Source: Deltaproteobacteria bacterium
GTDB taxonomy: Bacteria; UBA10199; JACPAL01; JAHFST01
DNA: 64,000 nt
Reading direction: 5' to 3'
Assembly (NCBI GenBank): GCA_023265625.1
Contig: JAHFST010000007.1
Coordinates: 98,739-162,738 of the forward strand
A program made the translations under genes and the position numbers. Below are positions 60,672-64,000 of this stretch, in pieces. The notes under the pieces are model-generated. The model worked only from the letters and a program-made list of their open reading frames with translations, was not told where the DNA came from and searched no databases. How positions within the stretch are numbered: the first letter of the stretch is position 1; every line of letters starts with the position of its first letter.

Positions 60672-61703
60672 TCAGCTTTGAAGCACAGTTAACGGGAAAA
60701 TAGCATCATGATCCATGGCCACAAGCCCTTGGTAAGCCGCAAAGGCGGTAGCATCAAATTGTGGACCAACCAATTCACAAAATTCTCTCCTGACCGACTC
60801 TGGTTCGGTTAAGTACAGGCCAAATCCGGCCATGAGGTCTTGCAGCGTGACCGGATCTTCCACCAGACCGCCCTGAAGAAATTGATCCAATAGTCCCTGG
60901 TGCAGTTTTACCTTCACCAGGAGTCTTCGATAAAAATTGTCTCGTAAGACTGTGTAGTTGCCTTGGCCGCGAATTACCTCAGAGGCATAGGCTTGTACTG
61001 CAGGGGGTGGGGAGGAAAATCGATCATTTCGATTTACGGCCTGCCATCCTCGTTGTTGGCCTAATTCTCGAAGCCGCCGGTCCGGTTCCACTAAGTAAAC
61101 ACGCCTCCAGGGGAATGACAAAATCATATGACGATCGGCATAAGAATCCGTAAAGACGGTGTGTGGTACGAGACCTCGTTCTCCGAAGAGGCTCTGAAGT
61201 AATTTCGGTTTTCTTCTCCCTGTGACTGTGACTGGCCAGAAATGTTCGTTGTGAAAGGTGTGATCTGTTTGGAGACGGGCCAAAAAATGATGATCGATGG
61301 CTGCTACGGCCCCGGTGATCAAGACCGTGGTCTGAAGATTGGCCCGGCGCCAGGCCAGTTCGTTGACTGTTCCTGGGAAAAAATGCTCGACATAATACCG
61401 CTGCGAAAAGTCCTGCAAAAGAGCGGCAATATGAGGATCGTGACTAAGAGACTCTAATCTTTGGAGCAGTGGCCGGTGGCTTCCAACGCGAGGAACAAAA
61501 CCCCATGCTCCCAAAAGAAGGAGGTGAGGCTTGAGGGGGCCTTGCAAGGTGGCCCTCCAATGGCGTACACCAAGGCCATCAACCATCAGCGACTCCATAA
61601 AAACTCGTCCCGTGTTTCTGACCAAGGTGCCATCCATATCAAAGACGGTTGCCATCCGGCGGGCTTGGGTCGCTAATAACGAGACATTGCGCAGTGTGTT
61701 CAT
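60672..61703 (-). CDS. HAD-superfamily hydrolase-like protein
   Basis: A 343-residue protein. The HAD motif I FDMDGTLVRN (near 22-31), a motif II-like VLITG and the conserved TDSYADRHM after it identify the haloacid dehalogenase superfamily, subgroup of phosphatases resembling SerB/HAD-IB. The C-terminal 130 residues (from about 215) do not match the HAD core and are unknown. Phosphatase activity is likely; the substrate is not known. It lies in a run of minus-strand genes of unknown function from 60 to 64 kb. Confidence 0.75.
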   Translation of the reverse strand: MNTLRNVSLLATQARRMATVFDMDGTLVRNTGRVFMESLMVDGLGVRHWRATLQGPLKPHLLLLGAWGFVPRVGSHRPLLQRLESLSHDPHIAALLQDFSQRYYVEHFFPGTVNELAWRRANLQTTVLITGAVAAIDHHFLARLQTDHTFHNEHFWPVTVTGRRKPKLLQSLFGERGLVPHTVFTDSYADRHMILSFPWRRVYLVEPDRRLRELGQQRGWQAVNRNDRFSSPPPAVQAYASEVIRGQGNYTVLRDNFYRRLLVKVKLHQGLLDQFLQGGLVEDPVTLQDLMAGFGLYLTEPESVRREFCELVGPQFDATAFAAYQGLVAMDHDAIFPLTVLQS

Positions 61704-61768
61704 CGGTAGCTTCTCGGTAGCAGTGACAAAAGGTTGTGCACTTTATACTAGAATTTTACACCTCCGCT

Positions 61769-62023
61769 CTAAACTCTCGGATACAACCACTCCCAAAACT
61801 CCAGGCGTCCGGCGCCTATTGGGTCGGTGCGGATCAGGGGCTTGATCTTGCCAAAATATTTTTTGAACTGTCGCGGGGTGATGAAGCCGTGAAAGACCTC
61901 GAAAAACGGGACGCGGCTTAAGACTCTGGCCAAGAACAGGGGGAAACGGCGGTCGCTCGGTTGTTTCAAGACCCGTTTGAATTCCTTTAAACCTATTTTC
62001 ATGTCCCAAATCGGGTTGGTCAT
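61769..62023 (-). CDS. Small basic protein downstream of the nucleotidyltransferase
   Basis: An 84-residue basic protein (MTNPIWDMKIGLKEFKRVLK, then FEVFHGFITPRQFKKYFGKI). It overlaps the end of the nucleotidyltransferase gene by four bases (ATGA), so it is co-translated. It could be a separate partner, or the displaced C-terminal part of the nucleotidyltransferase, which is short for its family. The family is not recognised. Confidence 0.55.
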   Translation of the reverse strand: MTNPIWDMKIGLKEFKRVLKQPSDRRFPLFLARVLSRVPFFEVFHGFITPRQFKKYFGKIKPLIRTDPIGAGRLEFWEWLYPRV

Positions 62024-62532
62024 TTTTTCAGCCCCTCACGCATCAGATCCTTGACACGAACCGCTTTGTGGCTGTGGGAGGCCGCCTCCATCAGGCAGAA
62101 AAGTTTTCGGTAATAGATTTGGTCCAAGGCATCGACGCGAAAGCGAACGCCAGATTCTGTGGACCGATCGACCGGATTCCACATGCCGGAGAAATGATCT
62201 TCCAAAAAATCGATTTTGAGCGGGCGGTTTTTTTGCAAGCGGATCGTATAAGATGCGGCCTTAAGCAAGTGAGGTGCATCGGTCGTTCCGCTCAATTCAC
62301 AGGTCCATTTAGCCTGACGCAGGCTATTGATGATCCCTTCGATCTTTGGGAAAGAAAAGGCCCAGTCTTCGCAAAAAAAATCGAGGTCTTCCGAGAAACG
62401 GTGATGAAAATAAAATCGCGACAGGGCCGTACCACCTGACAGGGTGTAGGGAAACGACTTGAGCTTGCTGAATAGGGTGAGGACTCGGTCTTGATCTTGA
62501 TAGACTTGCTTCTGGCGGGGTGACAGTTTCAT
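62020..62532 (-). CDS. AbiEii-like nucleotidyltransferase, short form
   Basis: A 170-residue protein with the signature YTLSGGTALSRFYFHHRFSE followed by DLDFF (GG...SEDLDF), typical of AbiEii-type nucleotidyltransferases, and KIDFLEDHF for the third acidic residue. It is short compared with about 250-300 residues for the family, and the lost C-terminal part might be the 84-residue frame that overlaps it. No AbiEi-like antitoxin is adjacent. If a toxin, its partner is the small basic protein or is unlinked. Confidence 0.7.
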   Translation of the reverse strand: MKLSPRQKQVYQDQDRVLTLFSKLKSFPYTLSGGTALSRFYFHHRFSEDLDFFCEDWAFSFPKIEGIINSLRQAKWTCELSGTTDAPHLLKAASYTIRLQKNRPLKIDFLEDHFSGMWNPVDRSTESGVRFRVDALDQIYYRKLFCLMEAASHSHKAVRVKDLMREGLKK

Positions 62533-62606
62533 TTTAAATGGTCTAACATGATTATTGTTTCAGGACTAGATGCAAGATTGTCAGTCATGCGCGCATGTTT
62601 GATTCA

Positions 62607-62918
62607 TTATTTGCATAAGGGGAGGATGGTCTGGTCCTGATAAGGATACGTGGGGATCTTGGAGTGTTGGAATTCCGTTTCAAGGTCTGGCTCGGGGATG
62701 TTCAAGCCTTCGGAGAGGATGCCCAAAATATCCACAGGACCGCAGGGGGGATTTAGCCCAAGGGTTTGCAGGTTTGTTGTGGTATTTTGGATCGCTGTCG
62801 GACCCTGCTTTTCCCAAAAGTTCTCCCAGACAGCCGAGCGAAGCCATTCTTGCTGGCGCCGGTAGGTCTCTGCGGCGTTAGAAGAGGTATCAATACCGGA
62901 TGTGGAAGGATCTCCCAT
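62607..62918 (-). CDS. Small hypothetical protein
   Basis: A 103-residue protein, not recognised. It begins MGDPSTSGIDTSSNAAETYR and has a Pro-rich C-terminal half with LNPPCGPVDILGILSEGLNI. No signal peptide or membrane segment is seen. It starts five bases after the stop of the gene at 62924-63892 and is probably co-transcribed. Confidence 0.5.
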   Translation of the reverse strand: MGDPSTSGIDTSSNAAETYRRQQEWLRSAVWENFWEKQGPTAIQNTTTNLQTLGLNPPCGPVDILGILSEGLNIPEPDLETEFQHSKIPTYPYQDQTILPLCK

Positions 62919-62923
62919 GAATT

Positions 62924-63892
62924 CTACCTTGTTGGTAATTTTCCCGATAAGTCCCTTAGGAAATCATCCCGAAGAAAGAAGCCCTCGTCGAGTGGACGGT
63001 TCATTCGTTCCAACGGACTTAATCTTAAACACATCCTTGCCTCTGATGAGAGCGAAGATGTGGGTGAGCGTAGACCGGACAATCTTGCTTCCAGCAACCT
63101 TTGTGTAGCCGTGCGGATTTCTCCCTGGACACGTCTGGGTACGATGGTGTGCGGAGGTTCCACCCCGAAGCGTTGTTCCGCAAGTGTCACATGAACCGCA
63201 GGGAGACCTGCTTTGGGAGGATGCAAAGGCGGAGTGCGGCCTTGGGATTGCAACCAGGACACGTAGGTGTTGAATTGGAGGAGAAATTCATCATCAAAAC
63301 AGTCCAATGCCATGGCTTGCACGATTCTCTTAATGTCACCCGGAATAAACAGGCGGTATCCGATGGAGGCGACCGGTTTTCCCTCGTCATCTCCCAGGTA
63401 GAGTGTCGCCTCGTTCGTAGTACGGCGATCACACCAGTTTTTGAAGGTCTTGAGCGCCCCTTGTCGGGCGGCTTGATCGGCAAAGAGCGGCAGTGGTTTT
63501 TCGACGATCTCCTCGAGTCCTGGGGAATAAAAGAAATCGAGGGGATCCATCCGTCCTGTCACCAATGCGAAACTGGGGATCATGGTCCCTTCCGGGGAGG
63601 GAGGTGTCGGTTTCAAGACATGATGCATGGCCTTTTTGGCGGCCGATAAGGCCACGGTGGGGTGAGTAAACAAGAACACAAGCCCCACCGCATGCTGAAA
63701 TGTCAAACGAGTGCAGTCCGGCCTCTCACGAAGTCCGACCGCCGACAGCTGATCCCAAGGATTCGTGGGATGAATGCCATCAGCTGTGACCACCCCTTGC
63801 AATGCCTCTCGGACCGCCGGGGCCGCCCAAGGGTGGCTTTTCATGAAAACATGCAAACTGTTCATCAAGGAGGCGGACATATGTGCGTTCAT
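62924..63892 (-). CDS. Hypothetical protein, 322 residues
   Basis: A 322-residue protein, not recognised. It begins MNAHMSASLMNSLHVFMKSH and appears soluble with a mix of helices and strands. Segments include VGLVFLFTHPTVALSAAKKA, WCDRRTTNEATLYLGDDEGK and PSFALVTGRMDPLDFFYS; the TLYLGDDEGK...ASIGYRLF part resembles an acetyltransferase-like strand pair but is not conclusive. It forms an operon with the 103-residue gene downstream. The start is uncertain; several Met codons are near. Confidence 0.6.
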   Translation of the reverse strand: MNAHMSASLMNSLHVFMKSHPWAAPAVREALQGVVTADGIHPTNPWDQLSAVGLRERPDCTRLTFQHAVGLVFLFTHPTVALSAAKKAMHHVLKPTPPSPEGTMIPSFALVTGRMDPLDFFYSPGLEEIVEKPLPLFADQAARQGALKTFKNWCDRRTTNEATLYLGDDEGKPVASIGYRLFIPGDIKRIVQAMALDCFDDEFLLQFNTYVSWLQSQGRTPPLHPPKAGLPAVHVTLAEQRFGVEPPHTIVPRRVQGEIRTATQRLLEARLSGLRSPTSSLSSEARMCLRLSPLERMNRPLDEGFFLRDDFLRDLSGKLPTR

Positions 63893-64000
63893 TTTCTGGG
63901 GGTGAAAAATAACCGAGTAATTTCAGTAAGTTGTTGAGGGAAGAAATTCGGAAGATTTGATAAAGAAGGGGCAGGAACTCTTAAACCGGGTCTGAACCAC
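63893..64000. other. Right edge, no gene seen
   Basis: The last 108 bases contain the likely upstream region of the gene at 62924-63892 and no convincing coding frame. I recognised no repeat or RNA gene here. Confidence 0.4.

Overview
The window looks like part of the chromosome of an uncultured Gram-negative bacterium of about 50-55% GC. It carries predicted lipoproteins, PilZ proteins, a two-subunit NADPH-type glutamate synthase, an archaeal-type PEP carboxylase, an arginine-agmatine-putrescine route, and a very large Cys-rich lipoprotein with repeats of the kind common in Myxococcota and Bdellovibrionota. I infer a deltaproteobacteria-related lineage, with low confidence on the exact group. 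I recognised no rRNA, tRNA, CRISPR array, prophage or intact transposase.

Layout. 0-5.4 kb: an unknown gene open to the left edge, a fused metallo-beta-lactamase-like/PP2C protein, a ribbon-helix-helix/PIN module, a membrane-anchored glutamate-synthase-like FMN protein and a DUF2283 pair. 5.4-10 kb: an internally deleted DUF486 remnant, a 27-residue basic gene, a PilZ protein, and a cluster of two SDR epimerases, an alpha/beta hydrolase and a membrane protein. 10-20 kb: two DUF4143 ATPases, two Phd/PIN modules, hipBA, a Nudix hydrolase and PEP carboxylase. 20-30 kb: an unknown 594-residue protein, an odd isocitrate/isopropylmalate dehydrogenase homologue, a CcmI-like lipoprotein, and gltB-gltD. 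30-36.5 kb: a CBS protein, a large lipoprotein, aguB, aguA and an M20 peptidase. 36.5-43.3 kb: AbiE, unknown proteins, an acyl-CoA dehydrogenase and a mobile-mystery A/B (Fic) pair. 43.3-50.4 kb: PilZ, bcp, a YyaL/DUF255 protein, speA and ahcY. 50.5-60 kb: a tripartite hipBST, decayed copies of a vapBC/radical-SAM segment, the 1227-residue lipoprotein, a vapBC with a rewritten 5' end, and a radical SAM gene. 60-64 kb: small unknown genes, a HAD protein and an AbiEii-like pair.

How the genes fit together. SpeA, AguA and AguB form a complete arginine to putrescine route, although speA lies about 11 kb from the other two. GltBD assimilates ammonium, PEP carboxylase is anaplerotic, and AhcY recycles S-adenosylhomocysteine. 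Around ten toxin-antitoxin-type modules are scattered between these housekeeping genes. Several have an inverted repeat placed on the promoter, as expected for autoregulation.

The most distinctive layer is a family of small palindromic elements bounded by GTAG...CTAC (REP/REPIN-like). They lie between genes and also inside two conserved genes (aguA and the yyaL-like gene) without breaking the reading frame. A second theme is visible decay and rearrangement: a DUF486 gene cut down by an internal deletion, a duplicated vapBC/radical-SAM segment in ruins, and an antitoxin whose start now lies in antisense sequence of a truncated endonuclease gene.
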